DNA from: JAABRU01 sp041390465
Lineage (GTDB): Bacteria; Desulfobacterota; Desulfobacteria; Desulfobacterales; Desulfococcaceae
Direction of reading: 5' to 3'
Assembly: GCA_041390465.1 (NCBI GenBank)
Contig: JAWKPW010000013.1
Coordinates: forward strand, 18,440 to 82,439
DNA: 64,000 nucleotides
The translations under genes were made by a program, and so were the position numbers. Of the stretch, positions 25,998-34,456 are shown in pieces; the stretch's first letter is position 1, and each line of letters starts with the position of its first letter. Under the pieces are notes generated by a model, which worked only from the letters and a program-made list of their open reading frames with translations, was not told the DNA's origin and ran no database searches.

Positions 25998-28172
25998 ATG
26001 CAGGAAAACCTGAATATCGCACTGGCAGGAAACCCCAACGCGGGAAAAACCACCATGTTCAATGCCCTGACAGGTGCACGCCAGAGTGTGGGCAATTATC
26101 CGGGGGTTACTGTGGAAAAACGGGAAGGCCATATGCGCTGCAACGGCTTTATGCTCAATGTGGTGGATCTGCCCGGAACCTATTCCCTGACCGCCTACAG
26201 TCAGGAAGAACTGGTGGCCCGTGACTATCTGGTGAACGAACGTCCCCATGCGGTCATTGACATTGTGGATGCCAACAGTCTGGATCGCAACCTTTATCTT
26301 GCGGTTCAGTTCATGGAACTGGGAATTCCCCTGGTGCTGGCGCTGAATATGATGGATGAGGTGCGCAGAAGCGGAAAACGCATTGACACAAAAAAACTTT
26401 CACAACTGCTGCATATCCCTGTGGTGGAAACCGTGGCCCGCATCGGTGAGGGCAAACAGGAAATGATACAGGAGGCCGTGCGTTTTGCCAAAGAACGCAA
26501 AGGACAGTGGAAACCTCTGGAGATTTCCTACGGTCCGGATTTGGATCCCGTGCTTCTGGATATGACCCGCGTGATTCAGGAAGCCGGATTTTTTGCGGAT
26601 CGTTATCCGGCCCGGTGGCTGGCCCTGAAATATCTGGAAGGGGATGTGCAAATCCGGAATCTGGCAGAGCAGTCCGGAGAGACAGGCAAAAAACTTGCGG
26701 AACTGGCTGAGAGAACCGAAAAACACTGCCGGGCCACGCTGGATGCATCGCCTGAGGCCATTATTGCGGATTACCGTTACGGTTTTATTGCATCTGTCAC
26801 CAAGCAGGGCGTAATCACCCGCACCGATCAGAAGGAGCGCATTGCCGTTTCCGACAAAATTGACCGGGTGCTGACGCAGCGCTTTTTGGGCCCTGCCCTG
26901 ATGATCAGTGTGCTGTATGTCATGTTCCTTGTCACGTTTTCCATTGGAGAAATCCCCATGGGATGGGTGGAGGCTTTTTTTGCCTGGCTGTCTGAAACGG
27001 TCACGGCTTTGACCAATCCGGGACTCCTGCAGTCCCTGCTGGTGGACGGCATTATCGCGGGCGTGGGCGGGGTTCTGGGATTTGTTCCTTTGATTATGGT
27101 CATGTTTCTGGGCATTTCTTTTCTGGAAGACTCCGGTTACATGGCCCGCATGGCCTATATGATGGATCGGGTGCTGCGCATCTTTGGGCTGCATGGATGT
27201 TCGGTCATGCCTTTCATTGTGTCCGGAGGCATTCCGGGCGGATGCGCAGTTCCCGGTGTCATGGGCGCGCGCACGCTGCGAAGTCCCAAAGAGAAACTGG
27301 CCACTCTGCTTACCGCGCCTTTTATGCCCTGCGGTGCAAAGGTTCCTGTTTTTCTGCTGCTGAGTGCCGCATTTTTTGCCGGATCAGCCGCACAGGTGCT
27401 GTTCTGGATTACCATCGGTTCCTGGATGACAGCCCTGCTGGTGGCCTGGGTGCTGCGCAGTACTGTCATCCGGGGAGAGGCCACCCCCTTTGTCATGGAA
27501 CTGCCGCCTTACCGTCTGCCCACTCTCAAAGGCATCTGCATCCACACCTGGGAAAGAGCCTGGCAGTATATTCGCAAAGCCGGAACCTTTATTCTGGCCA
27601 TTTCCATTCTTATCTGGGCTGCCATGACCTTTCCCTCTCTGCCGGAACAGGAAGCGGCGCGGTTTGAAAAAGAAAGGGAAATTCTTGCCGCGCAGATGGC
27701 ACAGGATCAGACCCGGAAAGAGGAACTGGAGGCACAGATTGCAGATATCAGCAATGCAGAGGCACAGGCTGCCTTGAAACATTCTCTGGCAGGAAGACTC
27801 GGAACCGCCCTGGAGCCCGTCAGTCAACTGGCCGGGTTTGACTGGCGCACCAATATTGCGCTCATCGGCGGTGTTGCCGCCAAAGAGGTGATTGTTTCCA
27901 CCATGGGAACAGCCTATGCAATGGGCAGCACGGATGCGGAAGAATCTGAAGGACTTTCCCAAAGACTGAAAAATGATCCCCGGTGGACCACGCTCAGCGC
28001 CATATCCCTGATCATCTTTGTCATGCTGTATTCCCCCTGTTTTGTGACCATTGTCACCATGGCCAAAGAATCCTCATGGAAATGGGCGGCCTTCAGCATG
28101 GTTTATACCACAGTGCTGGCCTTTGCCCTGGCCGCAGGGGTTTATCAGGCAGGAAAATTCCTTTTCTACTGA
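25998..28172 (+). CDS. feoB: FeoB ferrous iron transporter
   Basis: A 724-residue inner-membrane transporter with a cytosolic GTPase domain. G1 GNPNAGKTT, switch II DLPGTYSLTAYS and G4 NMMD are visible near the N terminus; a helical GDI region follows, then the membrane domain with GCAVPGVMGARTL and CGAKVPVF, the two conserved Cys/Gly-rich Gate motifs. The ATG at 25998 is preferred, with GGAGG in the feoA end; a TTG at 25992 overlapping the feoA stop is the alternative. About 40 charged residues (EKEREILAAQMAQDQTRKEE) form a coiled-coil-like insert between the Gate motifs. Confidence 0.96.
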   Translation: MQENLNIALAGNPNAGKTTMFNALTGARQSVGNYPGVTVEKREGHMRCNGFMLNVVDLPGTYSLTAYSQEELVARDYLVNERPHAVIDIVDANSLDRNLYLAVQFMELGIPLVLALNMMDEVRRSGKRIDTKKLSQLLHIPVVETVARIGEGKQEMIQEAVRFAKERKGQWKPLEISYGPDLDPVLLDMTRVIQEAGFFADRYPARWLALKYLEGDVQIRNLAEQSGETGKKLAELAERTEKHCRATLDASPEAIIADYRYGFIASVTKQGVITRTDQKERIAVSDKIDRVLTQRFLGPALMISVLYVMFLVTFSIGEIPMGWVEAFFAWLSETVTALTNPGLLQSLLVDGIIAGVGGVLGFVPLIMVMFLGISFLEDSGYMARMAYMMDRVLRIFGLHGCSVMPFIVSGGIPGGCAVPGVMGARTLRSPKEKLATLLTAPFMPCGAKVPVFLLLSAAFFAGSAAQVLFWITIGSWMTALLVAWVLRSTVIRGEATPFVMELPPYRLPTLKGICIHTWERAWQYIRKAGTFILAISILIWAAMTFPSLPEQEAARFEKEREILAAQMAQDQTRKEELEAQIADISNAEAQAALKHSLAGRLGTALEPVSQLAGFDWRTNIALIGGVAAKEVIVSTMGTAYAMGSTDAEESEGLSQRLKNDPRWTTLSAISLIIFVMLYSPCFVTIVTMAKESSWKWAAFSMVYTTVLAFALAAGVYQAGKFLFY

Positions 28173-28350
28173 ATGCCTTTGTGAAACAGGGGTTCAAACC
28201 GGCTGAGAAGTTTCTGCTCTCCGTCATCATTTCCCCCTTTTTCAAAGGGGGAAATCCGGAACAGAACGTAACAGCACGGCCTCCTGAAAAGGGGCAGAAA
28301 GCAAAATTCCGGAAGCCCCTTTATCCCCTCTCAGGAGGGAAATCTCCGGA
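28173..28350. repeat. Palindrome cluster between feoB and the arsM-like gene
   Basis: TTTCCCCCTTT/AAAGGGGGAAA hairpin at 28230-28254, then CCTCCTGAAAAGGGG ... CCCCTCTCAGGAGG (about 28279-28338). The two genes converge here, so these may serve as a bidirectional terminator, but there is no clear T-tract. Confidence 0.5.
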
Positions 28351-29142
28351 TCATGCAGGTGGTTTCAATGCTCTGATATATGCCGGAAAGACAATATCCT
28401 CAGCTCCCCTGCCGATATTCCAGCTTTGAATGATTTCACGGCTCTGAGGCTTTGGCCGGATGGAAATATTCTGAAATCCCAGACTCCCGAGAATCTGTTT
28501 CACCTCATCGGGTGAAATGGCTCCGGCAACTCAGCCGGTATAGGCGGCAGGACTGTTTCTCAGTTCTTCGGGAATCTCAGCGGATCGCAGCACATCTGAA
28601 ATCGCGATCCTGCCTCCGGGTTTGAGAACCCGGAAGATTTCCCTGAAAACCGATGTCTTGGAAGGTGAAAGATTGATGACGCAGTTGGAAATCACCACAT
28701 CCGCCCATTTGTCATCAATCGGAAGATGCTCAATTTCCGCCTGACGGAATTCCGCATTGCACACAGCCATTTTCCGGGCATTTGTCTTTGCTTTTTCAAT
28801 CATCTCAGGGGTCATGTCCACACCAATCACCCTGCCTTTGCTTCCGACCTGTCTTGCGGCCAGAAAAGCATCAAATCCCGCGCCGGAACCCAAATCCACA
28901 ACCTGCTCTCCCGGTTTTATTTCCGCAATGGAAAGGGGATTTCCGCATCCAAGTCCCAGATTGGCTGTGCCTGCGCCTATGGACAGTTCTTCTGCTGAAT
29001 AATCGAGTTTTCTGCCCAAATCCGCAAGGTTCATCAATACCGGAGAAGAAGTGCAGCAGCCCTCTCCGCAGCCTGTGTTCCGAGCAACTTTGCCGTATTT
29101 TTCCCTGACCATCAGTTTGATGCTGTCTTTGCACGATTCCAT
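28351..29142 (-). CDS. arsM: Arsenite methyltransferase-like protein, candidate selenoprotein (UGA read as Sec)
   Basis: Reads as a 263-residue ArsM-type SAM methyltransferase if the in-frame TGA at 28531-28533 is decoded as selenocysteine (residue 204). Seen: Cys-rich N terminus GCGEGCC (25, 29, 30), SAM motif VVDLGSGAGFD (82-91), D109 in VIGVDM, conserved Cys in ISNCVINLSP (154), then YTGUVAGAISPDEV, where ArsM has its third catalytic Cys in a GCV.GA context. After the TGA the same frame continues without stops as a typical ArsM C terminus to 28351. A hairpin follows the TGA (28498-28517). Start at 29142 with AAAGGGA upstream; an 8-codon longer frame is possible. Would methylate As(III) to volatile or methylated species. 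Confidence 0.72.
28498..28517 (-). promoter_or_regulatory. Candidate bacterial SECIS hairpin of arsM
   Basis: On the mRNA UUUCACC-CGAUGA-GGUGAAA forms a perfect 7-base-pair stem with a six-base loop whose second base is G. The loop begins 20 bases after the UGA, inside the 16-37 base range described for bacterial SECIS elements. It is within the coding sequence, as expected. Confidence 0.65.
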
Positions 29143-29195
29143 AATTTTTCCCTTTAATTTCCGCACTCCTCCGGATCAGGTGCAACCTGTATTAA

Positions 29196-29214
29196 ATCAA
29201 TGGAGAATCGGTAT
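29196..29214. repeat. Half copy of the ATACCGATTC MITE end
   Basis: TCAATGGAGAATCGGTAT occurs without a matching partner nearby. It lies between two minus-strand genes. Confidence 0.5.
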
Positions 29215-29254
29215 GACAGGAAAATGCAAAAGGATTTGCTTTCAGCAAAAGCGC

Positions 29255-29731
29255 TTATCCTTTCGCATGGGGTTCTGTGCCACGATGAGCTTTGTGCGCT
29301 TCCCTGTGCCCTTGATTTTTCTGCATGAGAAAAACAGACACACCTGCTGCCAGCATCACACTGTCCAGCACAATTGTGGAAATCATATCCCATTTGTCAG
29401 CAGCCTCAGTGCCTGGTGACTCAAAACATCCGCAGTGAATGTTGAGTCCCCGTGAAATGTTGAATGCAGTCGCGGCAATAAAAACAATCAGCATCCCATT
29501 GATCACGCTCATCGCGCCCGGTGTCCAGAAATTGAAAACCAGGCACAGCCCGGCCAGAACTTCAATCACGGGCAGCGCAATTGCCGTAAGATTGATCAAC
29601 TGATCCGGCAGGATCTGATAATTGTAAACCGCCTCGGCAAAGGCTTTGGGCTCCATGATTTTATGCAGGCTGGCATAAATGAAGGTAAGGCCAAGCACTA
29701 TCCGCAAAACCGCAGTGAACTGTTTTTTCAT
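29255..29731 (-). other. Possible internal start: MauE/DoxX-type protein
   Basis: ATG 29731 with RBS AGGAAGGAAAAG lies inside the larger frame. A product of 158 residues with four membrane segments (FIYASLHKI, ITLTAIALPVIEVLAGL, MLIVFIAATAFNI, VMLAAGVSVFLM) could result. Rhodanese plus MauE-type proteins are neighbours in many sulfur-reducing bacteria, which supports an independent second protein. Confidence 0.45.
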
Positions 29732-30793
29732 CTTTTCCTTCCTGTGGGCAGATTCACCATGATGATGTCTGTTTCCTGATGTTTCCGTTTGGTCTGCCGG
29801 ACTGCCGTTGCAGGACATTTCACACAGCACCCCGCCTTTGCCGCAGTCAGCGGTTTCAAACTGGAGAACCGCATGATCAATGCCAAACACATGGCTGAGT
29901 TTTTCCCGGATTGTCTGCGCGAGTTTCTCCGTGCCACTGAGCATCTGATCCGCCACCACCACATGCGCGGAAAAGGCAATGCCGGTTCCCGCGTGCCAGG
30001 CATGCAGGTAATGCGCGCCGCAGACCTCCGGCACTTCCTCAATTTTTTTCTGCACATCCATCAGATCAATGTGCACCGGAGTGGCATTCATCAGAACCGT
30101 AACCGCCTCTTTGAGGACAGTCCAGCAGTTCTTCAGAATGAAAACCACTATCAGCAGGGAAAAAAGCGGATCCAGCCAGTACCAGGGTCTGAACATCAGA
30201 ATCAGACCGCTGACAAGCACGGCCACAGAAGTGAACAGATCGCCCATCATGTGCAGAAACGCGCCCCGCACATTCAGACTGTGTTCTGCATCTTTATGGA
30301 GCAGCCATGCTGACAGTCCATTTCCCGCAACCCCGATGGCTGCAATCCACATGACCAGTTCTCCCATGACCGGCTGGGGATGCAGAAACCGTTCCGCTGC
30401 CTCCCGGATGATAAACAGGGATACAGCCGTCAGGATCATCACGTTGAACAGCGCAGCCAGCACCTCAGCCCTGCGGTATCCGAAACTGTGGGAAAGGGAA
30501 ACGCCCTTCTGCCCAATCCGAAAGGCAAAATAGGCAATGAGGATGGCAGTGAAGTCACTGAAATTGTGCACTGCATCGGAAATGAGTGCCACACTGTGGG
30601 CATAGAGCCCCCCGATAATCTGCGCGCTGGGAATGACAAAATTCAGCAGCAGCGTAATCAGCAGCCGGGAACCTCCGGTGTCTGCGACTGATGCGGTGTG
30701 ATTATGATTATGCCCCCGACATTCATGGCTGTGCAGATGCGCATGTGCATCTGCATGGGAACAGCATGGAACAGAATGCGCCTGATCGCTCAT
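29255..30793 (-). CDS. Cation diffusion facilitator fused to a MauE/DoxX-type membrane protein
   Basis: One 512-residue frame. Residues 1-340: zinc/cadmium/iron efflux protein of the CDF family with a His-rich N terminus (HADAHAHLHSHECRGHNHNH), HSVALISDAVHNFSD and a second HMMGDLFTSV motif providing the transport-site Asp/His residues. After a His-rich linker (RHHHGESAHRKEK) comes M355, KKQFTAVLRIVLGLTFIYASLHKI, a MauE/DoxX four-helix membrane domain with a CGCF motif. The codons for the junction contain AGGAAGGAAAAG directly before ATG 29731, a perfect RBS, so the second part may also be made separately (158 residues). Start 30793 with GGAGGAACACC, overlapping the rhodanese stop by 4 bases. 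Confidence 0.8.
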   Translation of the reverse strand: MSDQAHSVPCCSHADAHAHLHSHECRGHNHNHTASVADTGGSRLLITLLLNFVIPSAQIIGGLYAHSVALISDAVHNFSDFTAILIAYFAFRIGQKGVSLSHSFGYRRAEVLAALFNVMILTAVSLFIIREAAERFLHPQPVMGELVMWIAAIGVAGNGLSAWLLHKDAEHSLNVRGAFLHMMGDLFTSVAVLVSGLILMFRPWYWLDPLFSLLIVVFILKNCWTVLKEAVTVLMNATPVHIDLMDVQKKIEEVPEVCGAHYLHAWHAGTGIAFSAHVVVADQMLSGTEKLAQTIREKLSHVFGIDHAVLQFETADCGKGGVLCEMSCNGSPADQTETSGNRHHHGESAHRKEKMKKQFTAVLRIVLGLTFIYASLHKIMEPKAFAEAVYNYQILPDQLINLTAIALPVIEVLAGLCLVFNFWTPGAMSVINGMLIVFIAATAFNISRGLNIHCGCFESPGTEAADKWDMISTIVLDSVMLAAGVSVFLMQKNQGHREAHKAHRGTEPHAKG

Positions 30794-31293
30794 GGTGTTC
30801 CTCCGACTGCAACCGGCTGCCCCATGTTTTTCCACACACTCCAGCCGTTGACCAGCACCCGGACATTGGAAAATCCCATTTCAATCAGGGCACGGGCCAA
30901 ATCTTTGCTCAGCTCGCAGGTTTCCCCTTCGCAGTAGGTGACAATCACCCTGTCTTCCGGAATATCCGGCATGATTCGCTCAAAGTGCGTGTCAAATTCC
31001 TGCCAGGGCAGATTCAGCGCGCCCTGAATATGTCCGGCCTGATAATCGTCGGCAGACCGGGCATCCAGAAAAAACACTTTTCCGCTTTCAAAAAGGCTTT
31101 TGGCCTGTTCCGGCGGAATAACCAGGCTTTCTCCGCTTCTGTCTGTAATCCGGGCTTCCGGTGACCAGTCCCCCACCAGAGGAAGGCCCTGGGATCTGAA
31201 CTGGTTGATTCCCAGCGAAATCACAAGACCGATCAGTGCAATTGCCGCTGCCTGCCACAATGCCCTGCGGATAAGTGTCTGTTCAAGTGCCAT
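30790..31293 (-). CDS. Membrane-anchored rhodanese-like sulfurtransferase
   Basis: A 167-residue protein with one N-terminal membrane segment (ALWQAAAIALIGLVISLGI) and a rhodanese domain. FFLDARSADDYQAGHIQGALNLP is the conserved N-terminal part; VTYCEGETCELSKDLA carries the active-site loop with a Cys and a second Cys five residues later. It would handle persulfide sulfur at the membrane. Start 31293 (MALEQ) with AAAGG upstream; 31311 (MKGIFF) is an alternative. First gene of a minus-strand operon with the CDF/MauE protein (4-base overlap). Confidence 0.85.
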   Translation of the reverse strand: MALEQTLIRRALWQAAAIALIGLVISLGINQFRSQGLPLVGDWSPEARITDRSGESLVIPPEQAKSLFESGKVFFLDARSADDYQAGHIQGALNLPWQEFDTHFERIMPDIPEDRVIVTYCEGETCELSKDLARALIEMGFSNVRVLVNGWSVWKNMGQPVAVGGTP

Positions 31294-31735
31294 AAAAAAA
31301 ATGCCTTTCATAACCTGATGTTGATATAAAAACAATTTCTTGTCGGGAAAATGGCCATCCGGTTCTGTCTCCACACGCGACCTGCCCTGTGTCCAAATGC
31401 TGCCAATTTTTCCCTCATTGTTCCTTCTGCCGCTTATTTCCGTCAGAAGTGTAAATGTATTCAAGGATAATTGATATGTCAAACAATTTTCTGCCTGTCC
31501 TGTTCCTGCGGAAAGTGTACAGACCGGTTCCTGTCAGAGATGTGAAAAAGTTTTTTTGATGGGGAGGTATGTCAGACTGTGTTTCAAAAAAATTTCTTCC
31601 GGACCTTCTCCTCTGTCCGTTTCCGGTTTGTCCGGGTAATCTTTTTTTCATATCCCTGTCTGCGGTTTTGTATTGACTTACTGTTACACATAAGGATAAA
31701 CAGAAACCTGCAAAAAAACAGACAGGGAGACAAAT
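31294..31735. other. Divergent intergenic region
   Basis: About 440 bases between the rhodanese operon (minus) and the TiaS-like gene (plus). No gene or clear regulatory motif was seen; short frames are unsupported. Confidence 0.4.
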
Positions 31736-32479
31736 ATGCGCGTATATATCGGTTTTGATGATACAGATGTCATAAATTCTGACAGAGGCACAGGAAAACT
31801 GGCCCGGTGGTTTGAAAGTCTGCTTCCGGAAGAATGCCGGTTATGGGGCGTGGTCCGCCAGCAACTGCTTGTGCATCCGGATATTCCCTTTACCTCCCAT
31901 AACAGTGCCGCGTGTGTCATTGTGGATACACAAAACGGTGACGGACTCAGGGAACTGATTGACCGGGCAGCCCGGCATGTGGAAAACCATGCGCTGGAAG
32001 GCAGTGATCCCGGTCTTTGCGTGGCAGGCGAAGGCCATCCCGGACTTTCGGAACTGATGGAATTCGGGCTGTCCTGCACCCGATCTGTCCGAACACAGAA
32101 AGATGCAATCCGTGCCTCTTCCGGTGCCCATCTCAGCGCACACGGCGGCACGGATGACGGCATTATCGGCGCAGCCGCGGCTGTGGGGCTGACTGCTTCC
32201 GGCTGGAGCGGACGTTTTATCGAATTCGGTATGCTGCGCAATTTTCCCTCAGAAATTTCCGTTGCCGATCTCCATGCCCGGAACATCCGGGTGGTTTCCC
32301 TTGACCGGGATGCCAGCATTCCCTCGCCGCAGGACAGAGTTCTCACCAAAAACTGGGTGCGTCCCCGGCTTTTCGGAGCCCGGCCTGTGCTTATGGTAAA
32401 TCCCTGCGGCCCGGGACTGTGGGAAAATATCAGTGAAAAGCGGAAGAAAATACAGCATTCCCTGCCGGTTCCGGCATAA
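31736..32479 (+). CDS. TiaS-like (tRNA-Ile2 agmatinylcytidine synthase N-terminal domain) protein
   Basis: A 247-residue protein that starts MRVYIGFDDTDVINSDRGTGKLAR, matching the GFDDTDxxxGTGxLAR motif of the archaeal tRNA(Ile2) agmatinylcytidine synthetase family. Archaeal TiaS is longer and contains a zinc ribbon and OB domain that are absent here, and bacteria use TilS for that modification. So it is a stand-alone relative of unknown function, possibly an ATP-dependent enzyme acting on RNA or a small molecule. RBS AGGGAGAC before ATG. The stop codon overlaps the left end of a MITE. Confidence 0.7.
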   Translation: MRVYIGFDDTDVINSDRGTGKLARWFESLLPEECRLWGVVRQQLLVHPDIPFTSHNSAACVIVDTQNGDGLRELIDRAARHVENHALEGSDPGLCVAGEGHPGLSELMEFGLSCTRSVRTQKDAIRASSGAHLSAHGGTDDGIIGAAAAVGLTASGWSGRFIEFGMLRNFPSEISVADLHARNIRVVSLDRDASIPSPQDRVLTKNWVRPRLFGARPVLMVNPCGPGLWENISEKRKKIQHSLPVPA

Positions 32480-32610
32480 TACCGATTCTCCTTTGAAATT
32501 TTAACCGCAAAGAAGGCACAAAGGACAAAAAAAACGGACAGCACGGTTCAAAATCTGCGGAGAACCGGCTTTGCCTTCCGCAGCGTATGGTTTCAGCAGA
32601 GAATTGGTAT
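32479..32610. repeat. MITE-like element, ATACCGATTC family
   Basis: 132-base unit, ATACCGATTCTCCTTTGA to TCAGCAGAGAATTGGTAT. The interior TTTTAACCGCAAAG resembles that of the copy at 61364-61484. Its first two bases are part of the preceding gene's TAA stop. Confidence 0.7.
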
Positions 32611-32613
32611 AAG

Positions 32614-32976
32614 TCATCCCGCGCTGCTTCGGAACATGGCGATAAAATTTTGCAGTTTCCGGCTTATGCTTTCCATATATTCAATCCAGAGAACAAGCAG
32701 TTCTCTTCCATCGGGCGTAATTGCATACATGCGTTTGGCAGGCCCTGTTCCGTCTGTCTCCCATTGAGAACTTACCAGCCCGTCTTCCTCCATCTGCCGG
32801 AGATGACGGTAGATCATTCCGGGCGGAGCCTGTCCTTCCACAAAACCGAAATTCTGAATATCCTTGATCAGTTCGTATCCATAGGAAGGTTTGATCCGCA
32901 ACGCCAGAAGGATGGAAGGCTGAATATACCGATCCTGTTTCCCGGATCCCGGCGTGTTTATATTTTTCTGATCCAT
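32614..32976 (-). CDS. PadR-family transcriptional regulator
   Basis: A winged-helix regulator of about 120 residues (126 if the upstream ATG at 32994 is used). The PadR pattern is clear: ILLALRIKPSYGYELIKDIQNFGF, GMIYRHLRQMEEDGLVSSQWE and GPAKRMYAITPDGRELL. PadR proteins repress genes and release DNA on binding a phenolic or other ligand. The upstream ATG at 32994 lies inside a palindromic operator, so the start at 32976 is preferred although its RBS is weak. It is divergent from the small gene at 33057 and shares the intergenic operator. Confidence 0.87.
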   Translation of the reverse strand: MDQKNINTPGSGKQDRYIQPSILLALRIKPSYGYELIKDIQNFGFVEGQAPPGMIYRHLRQMEEDGLVSSQWETDGTGPAKRMYAITPDGRELLVLWIEYMESISRKLQNFIAMFRSSAG

Positions 32977-32987
32977 AGTTATTTGTC

Positions 32988-33016
32988 TTGACATATATCC
33001 TTAAAGGATATATGTT
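32988..33016 (+). promoter_or_regulatory. Promoter and palindromic PadR operator
   Basis: TTGACA (32988-32993), 17-base spacer, TATGTT (33011-33016) form a plausible promoter for the 33057 gene. Overlapping it is the perfect inverted repeat ACATATATCC-TTAAA-GGATATATGT (32991-33015). Palindromes of this ATGT...ACAT type are the known PadR operator style. Autoregulation and repression of the plus-strand gene are inferred. Confidence 0.65.
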
Positions 33017-33056
33017 ATCTTAAAAAAATATCAACCCATCACAAAAGGAGGGCCCC

Positions 33057-33278
33057 ATGAGTGCAACCGTATTTGTCCGTGAAAGACGCAAGATCGAAAA
33101 AGGCGAAAAAAAGCCCCGTTACCGCGTTGTGGGTGTCAGCGGCGGCGATCTGAAAATTTATGTTCAGCATATCCGCAAAAAGGAGCTGGAGCAGATCTGC
33201 AATGCCACAGGTGCAAAACTTGTGTTCCTTGATGCAGGAGATGGCACAGGTGACGGAGGCGGCAGACAGAAATCCTGA
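33057..33278 (+). CDS. Small basic protein of unknown function
   Basis: A 73-residue protein: MSATVFVRERRKIEKGEKKPR, YRVVGVSGGDLKIYVQHIRKKELEQICNATGAKLVFL, and a Gly/Asp-rich tail (DAGDGTGDGGGRQKS). No family recognised. The gene is credible: strong RBS AAAAGGAGGGCCCC, promoter overlapped by a PadR-type operator, and a downstream hairpin at 33307-33340. Its KH-like beta-alpha layout is only a guess. Likely controlled by the divergent PadR regulator. Confidence 0.7.
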   Translation: MSATVFVRERRKIEKGEKKPRYRVVGVSGGDLKIYVQHIRKKELEQICNATGAKLVFLDAGDGTGDGGGRQKS

Positions 33279-33306
33279 TATATGAAAACATTGTTTCTGA
33301 GCATAT

Positions 33307-33340
33307 GAAAAACTGAATTTTTCAAAAAATTCAGTTTTTT
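33307..33340 (+). terminator. Hairpin after the small PadR-linked gene
   Basis: AAAACTGAATTTTT / AAAAATTCAGTTTT stem ending in a T run, 28 bases after the stop. It is also an ACTGAATTTTT-type member of the dispersed palindrome family (compare 35531-35565). Confidence 0.55.
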
Positions 33341-33443
33341 AAATGCGCATCCGTTCTGCAAAAAACAGGCTGTTCATGTGTCAGACTGAAGCGGTGGGCA
33401 AATCCGCTGCATCTGCCCACCCTGAAAAAATTTTTTTTCCTGC

Positions 33444-34292
33444 CTATTCCTTATAAATAATGGTTCCCACATGTTCACCCGCAAGGGCTTTGAGAATATG
33501 ATCCGGATGATGCAGCGCATCAATGATCTGAAGCTGTTTTAAGCACTTGGCTCTTTGCAGCAGGGTCAGAACCGGCCGTTCGATAATCAGATCATCCAAA
33601 TCCAGTTCCAGCAGCTCCTTTGCAGAAATCCGGTCAAAAAAACGGAGTTTGGATGCATCCCCCTTTTTCGGATCGCTTTCAAACAGCCCTTTCTCATCCT
33701 TGAGAAAGATCAGAGAACGCGCACCAATGTTCTCGGCCAGCAGAAAGGCTCCGCAGTCGGTGCGGTGCGGCGGAATGGAACCGATTTCCGCAGGATGTTC
33801 AAAAAATCCGTAAGGAGGAATGCCGTAGGTGATGGGAAGATAACCCAGACGGCAGAACATGGTCAACTGTTCCAGGTTGTCGCCGTGACCGATCTTCACA
33901 CCGCCGTGCTTGGAAAGCAGAACCGAAAGCATTTCCGCATTCTGCCAGGAAACCTTGTCCCCCAGTTTGGAAAGCACGCCTGTGGGCATTCCCAGATCAA
34001 TCCCGATATTATAGACATGCCGCGCGCGCGTGCCTCCTCCGGTCATCAGCAGGATTTTGTATTTTTCTTTGGCTTCGATGAGCACATCCAGAATCGGAAA
34101 AAGGGCTTTGCCCCCGCGATCCATAATGCTCTGGCCCCCGATTTTCAGCACATTGATATCCGGATGCATCCGGAAGTATTCCTGCGCTTCTGTGCGCTTG
34201 AGAAATTCTTTGCTGACAAGAGATTCTCCCATAAGCGGAGACTCAATATGCAGACGTCCGGTCTGACTTTCCTCTTTGACAAGTTTGCCCAT
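33444..34292 (-). CDS. Molybdenum storage protein-like amino acid kinase-fold protein
   Basis: A 282-residue amino acid kinase-fold protein related to UMP kinase. Seen: VLKIGGQSIMDRGGKALFPILD, MTGGGTRARHVYNIGIDLGMPTGVLSKLG, PPHRTDCGAFLLAENIGARSLIFLKDE and GLFESDPKKG. The N-terminal extension (GKLVKEESQTGRLHIESPL) and GVLSKLGDKVSWQNAEML are typical of the MosA/MosB subunits of molybdenum/tungsten storage protein, which stores oxomolybdate clusters with ATP hydrolysis. Only one subunit gene is present here, so the call is by similarity. Confidence 0.78.
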   Translation of the reverse strand: MGKLVKEESQTGRLHIESPLMGESLVSKEFLKRTEAQEYFRMHPDINVLKIGGQSIMDRGGKALFPILDVLIEAKEKYKILLMTGGGTRARHVYNIGIDLGMPTGVLSKLGDKVSWQNAEMLSVLLSKHGGVKIGHGDNLEQLTMFCRLGYLPITYGIPPYGFFEHPAEIGSIPPHRTDCGAFLLAENIGARSLIFLKDEKGLFESDPKKGDASKLRFFDRISAKELLELDLDDLIIERPVLTLLQRAKCLKQLQIIDALHHPDHILKALAGEHVGTIIYKE

Positions 34293-34456
34293 TTTTTCCC
34301 TTTCCTGTTGACAGTTCTTTATTGTTTTTGGAACAGATTTTTCATTCTTTATAACGGGTTGAGAAAATTTACAAGAGAAAGAAATGATGCCGGGTTTTTA
34401 CTGTGTGTTAAAGAGGATCTGCGGGCATCCTTTTTGGTTTTCTTTCCGTTTTTATC

